Assembly (NCBI RefSeq): GCF_004011175.1
Contig: NZ_RQXX01000003.1
Location: forward strand, 579,318-643,317
DNA: 64,000 nt
Direction of reading: 5' to 3'
Source of the DNA: Mesobaculum littorinae
Lineage (GTDB): Bacteria > Pseudomonadota > Alphaproteobacteria > Rhodobacterales > Rhodobacteraceae
Part shown: one piece after another, positions 1-9,088 of the stretch
Layout: each line of letters starts with the position of its first letter
How positions within the stretch are numbered: position 1 is the first letter of the stretch
Program-made: the position numbers and the translations under genes
The notes under the pieces: model-generated
The model's input: only the letters and a program-made list of their open reading frames with translations
The model's database searches: none
Told to the model about the DNA's origin: nothing

Positions 1-2802
1 GTGACCCGCCGCGAACGCGTCGCCTCGGGCGAGGTGACGCTGGGCGACACCCCGGTGCGCATCGCCGCCCAGGTGGACTGGGGCGAATACGAGCTGCGGA
101 TCGAGGCCGCCGATGGCAGCGCGACCGAGACCTCGACCGCCTTCACGGCCGGCTGGTACGCGATGGGCGATACCGTCTCGACCCCGGACATGCTCGAGGC
201 ATCGCTGGATGCCGAGGCCTATGCCCCCGGCGACACCGCGACCCTGCGGATCGTGCCGCGGTTCGCGGGCAAGGCGCTGATCACGGTCATGTCCGATCAC
301 CTGATCGACATGAAAGCCGTCGACGTGCCCGAGGGCGAAAGCCTGATAGAGCTGCCGGTGACCGACGACTGGGGCCCGGGGGCCTATGTCGCGGCCAGCG
401 TGCTGCGGCCTGCGGACCGCGCGGCGGGGCAGGGCCCGGCGCGGGCCCTCGGGCTGGGCTATGCCACGGTCGATCCCGGCGACCGCGCGCTTGCGGCGCG
501 GCTGGAGGTGCCGGACGAGATCCGCCCGCGCGGGCCGCTCGACGTGACGCTGGCGGTGGACGGCGTGGCCGAGGGCGAAACCGCCTGGGCCACGATCGCG
601 GCGGTGGATGTCGGCATCCTCAACGTCACCGGGTTCGAGCCGCCCGATCCCTCGGACCACTATTTCGGCCAGCGCGAACTGGGCGTCGGCATCCGTGACG
701 TCTATGGCCGCCTGATCGACGGGATGAGCGGCGAGATGGGGCGCCTGCGCTCGGGCGGGGACGCGGGCGGCGCGCTGCAGATGCAGTCGCCACCGCCGAG
801 CGAGGATCTGGTGGCGCTGTTCCATGGCCCGGTCGAGATCGGCGCCGACGGCACCGCGCGGGTCAGCTTCGACATTCCGGGCTTCGACGGCACTCTGCGG
901 CTGATGGCGGTGGTCTGGTCTGCACGCGGCGTGGGCGAGGCGCAGGCCGATGTGCTGGTGCGTGACCCGGTGGTCGTCTCGGCCACGCTGCCGCGGTTCC
1001 TCGCCCCCGGCGACACCTCGCAGATGCTGCTGGAGGTGACGCATGTCGGCGGACCCGCGGGCCGGGTCGAAATCGGCGCCGCGGCGCCCGAGGGCCTGCT
1101 GCCGCCCCGCGCCCTGCCCACTGCCTTTTCGCTCGAAGCGGGGGGCATCCGGCGCATCGCGGTGCCGCTGACCGCCCCGGATGCGCCCGGGGATTACACC
1201 ATCGCGCTGACCGCCACCCTGCCGGGCGGCGAGGAGGTGACCCGCAGCCTGCGCCTGCCGGTGCGCGCCAATGATCCCGAGATCACGCGCACCAGCCGGT
1301 TCGACCTGGCCCCCGGCGCCAGCTTCACCCTGGATGACGAGGTCTTTGCCGGCCTGCGCCCCGGCACAGGCACCGCCACGCTGACCGCCGGGCCGCTGGC
1401 GCGGTTCGACGCGCCGGGGCTGCTCGAGGCGCTCGACCGCTATCCCTATGGCTGCACCGAGCAGGTGACGAGCCAGGGCATGCCGTTGCTCTACCTCTCC
1501 TCGGTCGCGCAGGCGCTGGACCGCGCCGCGCCCCGTGACATCGACGCCAAGCTCGACCGCGCGGTGGCGCTGATCCTGACCAACCAGGCGTCCTCGGGCA
1601 GTTTCGGGCTGTGGCGCCCGGACTCGGGCGATTTCTGGCTGGACGCCTATGCCACCGATTTCCTCTCCCGCGCGCGGGCGCAGGGGGTCGCGGTGCCCGA
1701 CACGGCCTTCCGCCTCGCGCTCGACAACCTGCGCAACCGGGTGAACTATGCCCCCGATTTCGAGGAGGGCGGCGAGGATATCGCCTATGCCCTCTACGTC
1801 CTCGCGCGCGAAGGCGAGGCGGCGGTCGGCGACCTGCGCTACTATGCCGACACCAAGGCTGCCGATTTCGCCACGCCGCTGGCGCTGGCGCAGCTGGGCG
1901 CGGCGCTGGCCTTCCGCGGCGACCCGGCGCGCGCCGACGCGATGTTCGCCGCGGCCGACGCGCGGCTGGCCGCGCTGCCGCAGGCCGCCGACCCGGGCCT
2001 GTGGCGCGGCGATTACGGCACCCCGCTGCGCGACCGCGCCGCGGTGCTGGCCCTGGCGGCCGAGGCCGGCAGCGAGGCCGTCGATCGGCCCCGCCTGATC
2101 GACGCGGTGGCACAGGCCCCCGGCGCGCCCCGCTCGACGCAAGAGGCCGCTTGGTCGCTGATGGCGGTCGCGGCGCTGCCCGGGGCGGTGGGCGCCGCCG
2201 ATCTGCGCGTCGACGGGCAGGCGGCCACGGGCCCGCTGGTCCGGCGCCGGTCCTCGGGCAGCGATGCGGCCCCCGTCGAGGTGGCGAATACCGGAGGGGA
2301 CACGGCCGAGCTGACGCTGACCACCTTCGGCGTGCCCGACATCGCGCCCGAGGCGATGGGCGAAGGCTACGACATCGAACGCCGCAGCTTCACCCTGGAC
2401 GGGACACCGGCCACGCTGGACGACGTGGCCGTGGGTACCCGGCTTGTCACCCTTCTTACGGTACAGCCCTGGGCGCCGGTCGAGGCGCGGCTGATCGTCG
2501 ACGACCCGCTGCCCGCGGGGTTCGAAATCGACAACCCCAACCTGCTGCGGTCGGGCGACGTGCGGGCGCTGGACTGGCTCGATGCGCTCGAGGACGTGGC
2601 GGCGACCGAGTTCCGTAGCGACCGCTTCGTCGCGGCGGTGGACTGGCGGTCGGGCGACACCTTCCGGCTGGCCTACATCATCCGCGCCGTGTCGCCGGGC
2701 AGCTATCGCCACCCGGCGGCCAAGGTCGAGGACATGTATCGCCCGCGCTACCGCGCGATCACCGGCACCGGCCGCGCCAGTGTCGTTGAGGGCGCGGAAT
2801 GA
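1..2802 (+). CDS. Alpha-2-macroglobulin family protein, C-terminal part (5' end outside window)
   Basis: Only the 3' portion (933 codons) is present. Bacterial alpha-2-macroglobulins usually run to about 1,600-1,800 residues, and the reading frame is open from base 1, so the GTG at base 1 is probably internal. The thioester motif CTEQ is visible at codons 485-488, preceded by YPYG. It is followed by an alpha-helical segment typical of the thioester (TED) domain. In this family the thioester traps proteases covalently and is thought to protect the periplasm or cell envelope. Downstream lies pbpC (penicillin-binding protein 1C), the classic partner of bacterial alpha-2-macroglobulin, which supports a role linked to peptidoglycan repair. 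The stop codon overlaps the next gene by 4 nt (ATGA). Confidence 0.93.
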   Translation: MTRRERVASGEVTLGDTPVRIAAQVDWGEYELRIEAADGSATETSTAFTAGWYAMGDTVSTPDMLEASLDAEAYAPGDTATLRIVPRFAGKALITVMSDHLIDMKAVDVPEGESLIELPVTDDWGPGAYVAASVLRPADRAAGQGPARALGLGYATVDPGDRALAARLEVPDEIRPRGPLDVTLAVDGVAEGETAWATIAAVDVGILNVTGFEPPDPSDHYFGQRELGVGIRDVYGRLIDGMSGEMGRLRSGGDAGGALQMQSPPPSEDLVALFHGPVEIGADGTARVSFDIPGFDGTLRLMAVVWSARGVGEAQADVLVRDPVVVSATLPRFLAPGDTSQMLLEVTHVGGPAGRVEIGAAAPEGLLPPRALPTAFSLEAGGIRRIAVPLTAPDAPGDYTIALTATLPGGEEVTRSLRLPVRANDPEITRTSRFDLAPGASFTLDDEVFAGLRPGTGTATLTAGPLARFDAPGLLEALDRYPYGCTEQVTSQGMPLLYLSSVAQALDRAAPRDIDAKLDRAVALILTNQASSGSFGLWRPDSGDFWLDAYATDFLSRARAQGVAVPDTAFRLALDNLRNRVNYAPDFEEGGEDIAYALYVLAREGEAAVGDLRYYADTKAADFATPLALAQLGAALAFRGDPARADAMFAAADARLAALPQAADPGLWRGDYGTPLRDRAAVLALAAEAGSEAVDRPRLIDAVAQAPGAPRSTQEAAWSLMAVAALPGAVGAADLRVDGQAATGPLVRRRSSGSDAAPVEVANTGGDTAELTLTTFGVPDIAPEAMGEGYDIERRSFTLDGTPATLDDVAVGTRLVTLLTVQPWAPVEARLIVDDPLPAGFEIDNPNLLRSGDVRALDWLDALEDVAATEFRSDRFVAAVDWRSGDTFRLAYIIRAVSPGSYRHPAAKVEDMYRPRYRAITGTGRASVVEGAE

Positions 2803-3374
2803 CCGAGCGGGCCAAGGGCCGGTGCGTCGCCGTCGCGCGCTGGCAGCGGCTGGACATCGAAGGCGACGACACCTGCCGCCTGATCGCGGGCGCCGAGGGC
2901 TGGATGCTGTCGGGGCACGCGCGGATGGCGGGGCCCGAGGGGCGTTCCCGGCTGGATTACGTCGTCTGGGCCGACGCCGAGTGGCGGACGACCGGCGCCG
3001 ACGTGACCGGCACGCAGGACGGCCGCCCGGTCGGCTGGCGAATCCGCCGCGATGCGCAGGGCTGGACGCTGGACGACCAGCGCATCGCCGGGCTGGACGG
3101 CGCGACGGACGTGGACCTGTCCTTCACCCCCGCGACCAACCTGCTGCCGCTGCGGCGCCTCGCGCCCGTGGCGGGCGCCGTGGTGCCCGTGACGGCGGCG
3201 TGGTTCACCTATCCGCAGATCGCGCTTGCGCCGCTGGTGCAAAGCTATGAACGCCTGTCCGACACGACGCTGGCCTATCGCTCACCCGATTTCCAGGCCC
3301 GGCTGACGGCCGATCCTTCGGGCTTCGTGACCGATTACCCGGGGCTCTGGCGCGGTGCCGTCACGGATGACTGA
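2799..3374 (+). CDS. Putative glycolipid-binding family protein (DUF1089-like)
   Basis: A 191-aa protein that starts in an ATGA overlap with the alpha-2-macroglobulin gene and overlaps pbpC by 8 nt, so it looks translationally coupled in the operon. The C-terminal half has the pattern I associate with the Glycolipid_bind family (PF06475): WFTYP, then LAPLVQSYERL, then DYPGLWRG at the end. No signal peptide or transmembrane segment is seen. The family is poorly characterised: the name comes from mycobacterial proteins, and no enzymatic role is established. Its position between alpha-2-macroglobulin and PBP1C is unusual, because these two are normally adjacent. The family assignment is from pattern memory and the function is unknown. 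Confidence 0.75.
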   Translation: MTERAKGRCVAVARWQRLDIEGDDTCRLIAGAEGWMLSGHARMAGPEGRSRLDYVVWADAEWRTTGADVTGTQDGRPVGWRIRRDAQGWTLDDQRIAGLDGATDVDLSFTPATNLLPLRRLAPVAGAVVPVTAAWFTYPQIALAPLVQSYERLSDTTLAYRSPDFQARLTADPSGFVTDYPGLWRGAVTDD

Positions 3375-5406
3375 GCGGCGCGGCGCCGCGTGGCTGTGCC
3401 TGCTGGCGGCGCTGCTTTTCGCCGGGGCCACGTTGCGCGACCGCTACGATGCGTGGATCGATGCCACGCCCCTGCCGTCCCTGACACTGACCACCTCGAC
3501 CGAGGTGGTGGACCGCGCGGGGCTGGTTCTGCGCGCCTATACCGTGGATGACGGGCGCTGGCGGCTGGCGGTCGACCCGGCGGCGGTCGATCCGCGCTAC
3601 CTCGCCATGCTGGTGGCGTATGAGGACAAGCGGTTCCACCGTCACGGCGGCGTGGATCCCCGCGCCACCCTGCGCGCGGCGGGGCAGGCCGTGGCGGCCG
3701 GGCGCATCGTCTCGGGCGCTTCGACGCTGACCATGCAGGCCGCCCGGCTTCTCGACGAGGGGCCCACCGGCCAGTGGGCGGGCAAGCTGCGTCAGGTGCG
3801 GCTGGCGCTGGCTCTGGAGCGGCGGCTGACCAAGGCGCAGATCCTGGGGCTCTACCTTGCCCGGGCGCCCTTCGGCGGCAACCTCGAGGGTCTGCGCTCG
3901 GCCTCCCGGGCGTGGTTCGGCAAGGACCCAGCGCGGCTGACCCCGGCCGAGGCGGCGCTTTTGGTGGCGCTGCCGCAATCGCCCGAGGCGCGCCGCCCCG
4001 ATCTGCATCCCGACGCCGCCCGCGCCGCGCGCGACCGGGTGCTGGACCGGCTGGCCGCCGCGGGGGTGCTTTCGGACGAGACCGCGCGCGCCGCCCGGGC
4101 CGAGCCGGTGCCGACCCGGCGTCGCGACCTTCCGGCGCTGGCGCCTCACCTGGCCGACCGGCTGCGTGCCGAGACCCCGCAGGAGGGCCGCATCGCCACG
4201 ACGCTCGACGCCGCGCTGCAGGCGCGGGTCGAGGATCTGGCCCGCAGCGCCCTGCGCGGGGCCGGCGCACGGGTGCAGGTGGCGATCGTCGTCGCCGATC
4301 ACCGCAGCGGAGAGATCCTCGCCCATGTCGGATCGGCCGCCTATGCCAGTGACCGCCGGCAGGGCTTCGTCGACATGAGCCGGGCGATGCGGTCGCCGGG
4401 CTCTACGCTGAAGCCGCTGATCTACGCGCTGGCCTTCGACGCGGGGCTGGCCCATCCCGAGACGCTGATCGAGGATCGGCCCACGGATTTCGGCGGCTAC
4501 GCCCCGCAGAACTTCGACGGGCGCTTCCGCGGCACCCTGCGCCTGCGCGAGGCGTTGCAGCAGTCCCTGAACATCCCGGCGGTAAAGCTGACGCAGGCGG
4601 TGGGGCCGGCGAGGCTGATGGCCGCGCTCGACCGGGCGGGCGTCGCCACGGCGCTGCCCGGCGGGCGCGCGGGGCTTGCCGTCGCCCTGGGGGGCGTGGG
4701 CACGACGCTCGAAGGGCTCACGTCCCTTTATGCCGGGCTGGCCGAGGGCGGTCGCAGCGTGGATCTGCACGCCCGCGCCGGGGCCGCCGCGGTGCCGCGC
4801 CGACGGATCGTCGGCCCGGCGGCGGCGTGGCAGGTGGGGGACGTCCTGACCGGCCTCACCCCGCCTCCGGGCGCCCCGCACGGGGTGCTGGCATGGAAGA
4901 CCGGCACCTCCTACGGGCACCGGGATGCCTGGGCGCTGGGATGGGATGGGCGCCACGTGGTTGGCGTGTGGATGGGCCGTCCCGACGGCACGCCGGTGCC
5001 GGGGGCCTTCGGCGGCGATCTCGCGGCGCCGGTGCTGTTCCAGGCCTTCGGGCGGATCGGCCGCGACCGCGCCCCGCTGCCCGCCCCGCCGCCCGACGCG
5101 CTGACGGTCGGGGCGGCCGATCTGCCCGCGCCGCTGCGCCATTTCGGTCGCGAGGCCGAAGACGCCGGCCCCGCCCCCGCCATCGCCTTTCCGCCCGACG
5201 GGGCCCGGCTGGCCGTGGCGGGCGAGCTTGCGGTGAAGGTGCGCGACGGCACGCCCCCCTTCACCTGGCTGGCCGACGGGGCGCCCGTAGCCATCGCCGT
5301 GCGCGACCGCGAAAGCTGGATCGCGGCGCCCGGGCCCGGCTTTGTCACCCTGTCGGTGATCGACGGCACCGGCCGCGCCGCCCGCACCCGCGTCCGCCTG
5401 GACTGA
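3367..5406 (+). CDS. pbpC: Penicillin-binding protein 1C (bifunctional glycosyltransferase/transpeptidase)
   Basis: A 679-aa class A penicillin-binding protein. After an N-terminal membrane anchor comes a GT51 glycosyltransferase domain with the catalytic EDKRFHRHGGVDP motif near residue 86. The transpeptidase domain follows, with SxxK at S346-TLK, SLN after it, and KTGTS near residue 511. The last 90 or so residues match the position of the PBP1C-specific C-terminal domain. It polymerises and cross-links peptidoglycan in the periplasm. I chose the ATG that overlaps the previous stop (ATGACTGA). A GTG 12 nt upstream is also in frame but has no better ribosome binding site. Confidence 0.95.
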   Translation: MTERRGAAWLCLLAALLFAGATLRDRYDAWIDATPLPSLTLTTSTEVVDRAGLVLRAYTVDDGRWRLAVDPAAVDPRYLAMLVAYEDKRFHRHGGVDPRATLRAAGQAVAAGRIVSGASTLTMQAARLLDEGPTGQWAGKLRQVRLALALERRLTKAQILGLYLARAPFGGNLEGLRSASRAWFGKDPARLTPAEAALLVALPQSPEARRPDLHPDAARAARDRVLDRLAAAGVLSDETARAARAEPVPTRRRDLPALAPHLADRLRAETPQEGRIATTLDAALQARVEDLARSALRGAGARVQVAIVVADHRSGEILAHVGSAAYASDRRQGFVDMSRAMRSPGSTLKPLIYALAFDAGLAHPETLIEDRPTDFGGYAPQNFDGRFRGTLRLREALQQSLNIPAVKLTQAVGPARLMAALDRAGVATALPGGRAGLAVALGGVGTTLEGLTSLYAGLAEGGRSVDLHARAGAAAVPRRRIVGPAAAWQVGDVLTGLTPPPGAPHGVLAWKTGTSYGHRDAWALGWDGRHVVGVWMGRPDGTPVPGAFGGDLAAPVLFQAFGRIGRDRAPLPAPPPDALTVGAADLPAPLRHFGREAEDAGPAPAIAFPPDGARLAVAGELAVKVRDGTPPFTWLADGAPVAIAVRDRESWIAAPGPGFVTLSVIDGTGRAARTRVRLD

Positions 5407-5505
5407 CACCGCCGTGCCGGGGTGTCGGGGAGCCGCATGGCCTTCGGGGAACCCGACCGCCCCGGCGGCGCGTTCCCGAGACGGAACGCACAGCCGGAGA
5501 CCCCC

Positions 5506-6273
5506 ATGCCCAGGGACACATCAGACACCAAGACGGCCCGGATCTACCGCATGGTGATGCCCGATCACCTGTGTCCCTTCGGGCTGAAGAGCGTCGCGCT
5601 GCTGGAGCGCGAAGGGTTTGCGATCGAGGACCATCACCTGACCACGCGCGAGGAAACCGACGCCTTCAAGTCCCGCCACGGGGTCGAGACCACGCCGCAG
5701 ACTTGGATCGACGGAGACCGGATCGGCGGCTACGACGAGCTGCGCCGCTATTTCGGACAGGACGTGAAGGACGGGGACGAGACCAGTTATCGCCCGGTTC
5801 TGACGATCTTCGCCATCGCCGCCCTGCTGGCGCTGGGGCTCAGCTGGTATGCCTTCGGCAGCCTGCTGACGCTGCGCGCCGCCGAATGGGTCGTGTCGAT
5901 CTCGATGACGCTCTTGGCGCTGCAGAAGCTGCAGGATGTCGAGAGCTTTTCGACCATGTTCCTGAACTACGACCTGCTGGCCCGGCGCTGGGTGCGCTAC
6001 GGCTACGTCTATCCTTATGCCGAGGCGCTGGCGGGGATCCTGATGGTCGCGGGCGCGCTGATCTGGATTGCCGCGCCGGTGGCGCTGTTCATCGGGATCG
6101 TCGGCGCGGTGTCGGTCTTCAAGGCGGTCTATATCGACAGGCGAGAGCTGAAATGCGCCTGCGTCGGTGGGGCGTCGAACGTGCCCCTGGGCTTCGTGTC
6201 GCTGACCGAGAACCTGATGATGATCCTCATGGGCGTCTGGATGCCCTTGCGGATGGCGATGGGCTGGGGCTAG
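5506..6273 (+). CDS. Glutaredoxin domain fused to MauE/DoxX-like membrane protein
   Basis: A 255-aa protein. Residues 1-85 form a glutaredoxin-like domain with a CPFG active site (C23; single-cysteine type), TTPQTWIDG (cis-proline loop) and GGYDELRRYF. The rest has four hydrophobic segments resembling the MauE/DoxX family, including a CACVGG cysteine pair near residue 215. The ATG was chosen because GGAGA lies 7 nt upstream; an in-frame start 84 nt earlier has no such signal. The fusion suggests membrane-delivered thiol redox chemistry, with the glutaredoxin on the cytoplasmic side and the cysteine pair of the membrane domain as partner. That coupling is inference. It sits between pbpC and modA on the same strand. 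Confidence 0.82.
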   Translation: MPRDTSDTKTARIYRMVMPDHLCPFGLKSVALLEREGFAIEDHHLTTREETDAFKSRHGVETTPQTWIDGDRIGGYDELRRYFGQDVKDGDETSYRPVLTIFAIAALLALGLSWYAFGSLLTLRAAEWVVSISMTLLALQKLQDVESFSTMFLNYDLLARRWVRYGYVYPYAEALAGILMVAGALIWIAAPVALFIGIVGAVSVFKAVYIDRRELKCACVGGASNVPLGFVSLTENLMMILMGVWMPLRMAMGWG

Positions 6274-6312
6274 GGCCGGGTGGACCGCGCCGCAGCCCCG
6301 CAGGAGACCCCC

Positions 6313-7086
6313 ATGCCGCCCCTTGCCCGCCGCCATCGCCTTGCGACCCTCGCGGCGCTTTTCGCGCTGGGTGCCGGCGCCGTGCGGGCCGAGACGGTGA
6401 CCGTTTTCGCCGCGGCCAGCCTCAAGACCGCGCTGGACGAGATCGCGGCCGGGTACGAGGGCACGACGCAGGACGACATCGTCATCTCCTACGCCGGGTC
6501 TTCGGCCCTGGCGCGGCAGATCGAGCAGGGCGCGCCCGCGGACCTGTTCCTGTCGGCCAGCACCGACTGGATGGAGGCGGTGGCGCGGGCCGGACGGATC
6601 GACGTCGACAGCCAAGCCGACCTTCTGGGCAATGCGCTGGTGCTGATCTCGCACGATCCCAAGGCAGAAGGGGTGCGTATCGGGCCCGATCTGGACCTGC
6701 CCGCCATGCTGGGCGACGGACGTCTGGCGATGGCGCTGGTCGATGCCGTCCCTGCCGGGATCTACGGCAAGGCGGCGCTGACCTCGCTTGGCCTTTGGGA
6801 CGGCGTGGCGCCCCGGGTGGCGCAGGCCGACAACGTGCGCGCGGCGCTGGCGCTGGTCGCCGCGGGGGCGACGCCGCTGGGCATCGTCTATGCCACAGAT
6901 GCCGCCGCCGAACCGCGGGTGACGGTGGTGGGCCTGTTCCCCGGCGACAGCCACCCGCCGATCATCTATCCCGCCGCCGCGCTGGCCGACGCCCCTGCGG
7001 CGGCGCATGCCTTCCTCGATCATCTGCGCAGCGTCCCCGCCCGCGCGGTGTTCGAGACGCAGGGCTTCCGCGTGCTGGCGGACTAG
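6313..7086 (+). CDS. modA: Molybdate ABC transporter, periplasmic substrate-binding protein
   Basis: A 257-aa protein with a cleavable signal peptide (hydrophobic stretch ending near AVRA-ET). The mature start TVTVFAAASLKTALDEIA and the YAGSSALARQIEQGAPADLF segment are typical of ModA, which captures molybdate or tungstate and delivers it to ModBC. The ATG follows AGGAG with 6 nt spacing. modB starts 5 nt after the stop, so modABC is one transcriptional unit. No clear ModE operator was seen upstream. Molybdate would feed molybdenum-cofactor enzymes, none of which is in this window. Confidence 0.95.
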   Translation: MPPLARRHRLATLAALFALGAGAVRAETVTVFAAASLKTALDEIAAGYEGTTQDDIVISYAGSSALARQIEQGAPADLFLSASTDWMEAVARAGRIDVDSQADLLGNALVLISHDPKAEGVRIGPDLDLPAMLGDGRLAMALVDAVPAGIYGKAALTSLGLWDGVAPRVAQADNVRAALALVAAGATPLGIVYATDAAAEPRVTVVGLFPGDSHPPIIYPAAALADAPAAAHAFLDHLRSVPARAVFETQGFRVLAD

Positions 7087-7090
7087 GCCG

Positions 7091-7795
7091 GTGGACGCGC
7101 CACTCGACTGGCTGGATGCCGAGGCGTGGCAGGCGGTGCGCCTGTCCCTCCGCGTGGCCTTCTGGGCCACCCTCGTCAGCCTGCCCTTTGGCGTGGGCGT
7201 GGCGTGGCTGCTGGCGCGGTGCCGGTTCCCGGGGCGGCAGCTTCTGAACGGATTGGTGCACCTGCCCTTGATCCTGCCGCCGGTGGTCACGGGCTACCTT
7301 CTGCTTCTGGGCTTCGGACGGCAGGGCCCCTTGGGCGGACCGCTGGCCGAGCTGGGGATCGTCTTCGCCTTTCGTTGGACGGGCGCAGCGCTGGCCGCCG
7401 CGATCATGGGCTTTCCGCTGATGGTCCGCGCGATCCGCCTGTCGCTCGAGGCCGTCGATCCGAAGCTCGAGCAGGCCGCCGCGACGCTGGGCGCCTCGCG
7501 CTCGATGGTCTTTGTCACCGTCACGCTGCCGCTGATCCTGCCGGGAATCCTGGCCGGTGCGATCCTCGGCTTTGCGCGGGGGATGGGAGAGTTCGGGGCC
7601 ACGATCACCTTCGTGTCGAACATCCCCGGCGAAACCCAGACGCTGCCCTCGGCGATCTACACCTTCCTGCAGGTGCCGGGGGGCGAGACGGCGGCGCTGC
7701 AGCTGGTCGCCGTTTCGGTCGCCATCGCCATGGCCGCGCTGCTGCTGTCCGAGTGGATCGGCACGCGCCTGGCCCGACGGGTGGCGGGGGCATGA
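7091..7795 (+). CDS. modB: Molybdate ABC transporter, permease
   Basis: A 234-aa inner-membrane permease with about five hydrophobic helices. The EAA-type loop that contacts the ATPase is clear (EQAAATLGASRSMVFVTVTL then PGILAGAILGFARGMGEFG), as is PGETQTLP in the last periplasmic region, typical of ModB. The start is GTG 4 nt after the modA stop. It overlaps modC by 4 nt (ATGA), showing coupled translation. Confidence 0.95.
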   Translation: MDAPLDWLDAEAWQAVRLSLRVAFWATLVSLPFGVGVAWLLARCRFPGRQLLNGLVHLPLILPPVVTGYLLLLGFGRQGPLGGPLAELGIVFAFRWTGAALAAAIMGFPLMVRAIRLSLEAVDPKLEQAAATLGASRSMVFVTVTLPLILPGILAGAILGFARGMGEFGATITFVSNIPGETQTLPSAIYTFLQVPGGETAALQLVAVSVAIAMAALLLSEWIGTRLARRVAGA

Positions 7796-8877
7796 GTCTC
7801 GCGGTTGCGCTGCGCCATGCGCAGGGGGCGTTCCGTCTGGACGTGACGTTCGAGGCGCCGCCGGGGATCACCGTGCTCTTCGGGCGCTCGGGCTCGGGCA
7901 AGACCACGATCGTCAATGCCGTCGCGGGGCTGTTGCGGCCCGACGCGGGGCGGGTCGTGCTGCGGGGGCGGACGCTTCTCGACACCGCGGCGGGGATCGC
8001 GCTGCCGCCGCACCGCCGCCGCCTGGGCTATATCTTTCAGGAGGGGCGGCTCTTTCCGCATCTGAGCGTGCGGGGCAATCTGCGGTACGGACGTGCCTTC
8101 GCCCCCCGCGACGCCCGGCCCGCGGACGAGGCCCGCATCGTCGAGATGCTGGGTATCGGTCACCTGCTGGACCGCCGCCCGGCGGCGCTTTCGGGGGGCG
8201 AGAAGCAGCGCGTCGCCATCGGGCGGGCACTCTTGTCGGCGCCGCAGATGATCCTGGCGGATGAGCCCCTGGCCGCGCTGGACGAGGCGCGCAAGGCCGA
8301 GATCTTGCCCTATTTCGAACGGCTGCGCGACGAGGTGTCGATCCCGATCCTCTACGTCAGCCACGCCGCGGCCGAAGTCGCGCGGCTGGCCACCACGGTG
8401 GTCGCGCTGCAGGACGGCCGCGTGGTGGGGCAGGGACCGGCCGAAGAGGTTCTGGGCGATCCGATGGTGACCCCGGCCGGTGTGCGGGCGGCGGGCGCGA
8501 TGTTGCGGGCGCAGGTGGTGCGCCACCATGCCGACGGCCTGACCGAGCTTGATGCCGGGGGTGTGCCCCTGTTTCTGCCGGCGCTGGATCTGGCGCCGGG
8601 GCAGGGGGTGCGGCTGCGCATCGCGGCGCAGGACGTGATCCTGTCGCGCGACCGGCCCGAGGGGCTGTCGGCGCTGAACATCTTGCCCGGCCGGGTCGAG
8701 GCGCTGCGCCCCGGGGCCGGGCCCGGCATGCTGGTGTCGCTGGCCACGCCGGCGGGACGGGTGCTGGCGCGGGTCACCCGCCGGTCGGCCGAGACCCTCG
8801 CCCTCGCCCCCGGCATGACCTGTCACGCGGTGATGAAGTCCGTGGCCATCGCGCCCGGCGACATCGGCGGCAACTGA
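7792..8877 (+). CDS. modC: Molybdate ABC transporter, ATP-binding protein
   Basis: A 361-aa ATPase that energises molybdate import. Walker A is GRSGSGKTT near residue 30, the Q-loop is FQEGRLFPHLSV, the signature is LSGGEKQRVAIGRAL, Walker B is MILADEPLAALD, and the switch histidine is in YVSHAAAE. The C-terminal 110 or so residues form the molybdate-binding (Mop/TOBE) domain that distinguishes ModC from other ABC ATPases. It is the last gene of modABC. The 211 nt downstream, up to the converging gene, contain no recognised gene. Confidence 0.95.
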   Translation: MSLAVALRHAQGAFRLDVTFEAPPGITVLFGRSGSGKTTIVNAVAGLLRPDAGRVVLRGRTLLDTAAGIALPPHRRRLGYIFQEGRLFPHLSVRGNLRYGRAFAPRDARPADEARIVEMLGIGHLLDRRPAALSGGEKQRVAIGRALLSAPQMILADEPLAALDEARKAEILPYFERLRDEVSIPILYVSHAAAEVARLATTVVALQDGRVVGQGPAEEVLGDPMVTPAGVRAAGAMLRAQVVRHHADGLTELDAGGVPLFLPALDLAPGQGVRLRIAAQDVILSRDRPEGLSALNILPGRVEALRPGAGPGMLVSLATPAGRVLARVTRRSAETLALAPGMTCHAVMKSVAIAPGDIGGN

Positions 8878-9088
8878 GCCCGGCGCCGCCGATACGGACC
8901 ATCGATCAGGGCCACCGACACGGGTCCCTGACACGGGCCATCTTTGGCCACGGTCCTGCGCCACCGACCTGACCGCTGACGCGGCCCGCGGCAAGCCACT
9001 GCCCTTGCCGCTGACTGTCTTAGACGGAAGGGGCTGACGCCCCGAAGCCCCGGCCCGGGGGCGCATCCGAAGCACGCCATGGGGGGCG

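Noticed and set aside
3361..5409. 682-codon open frame opposite pbpC
   Set aside because: pbpC has all catalytic motifs in the plus frame; the antisense frame is R/G/Q-rich low-information sequence.
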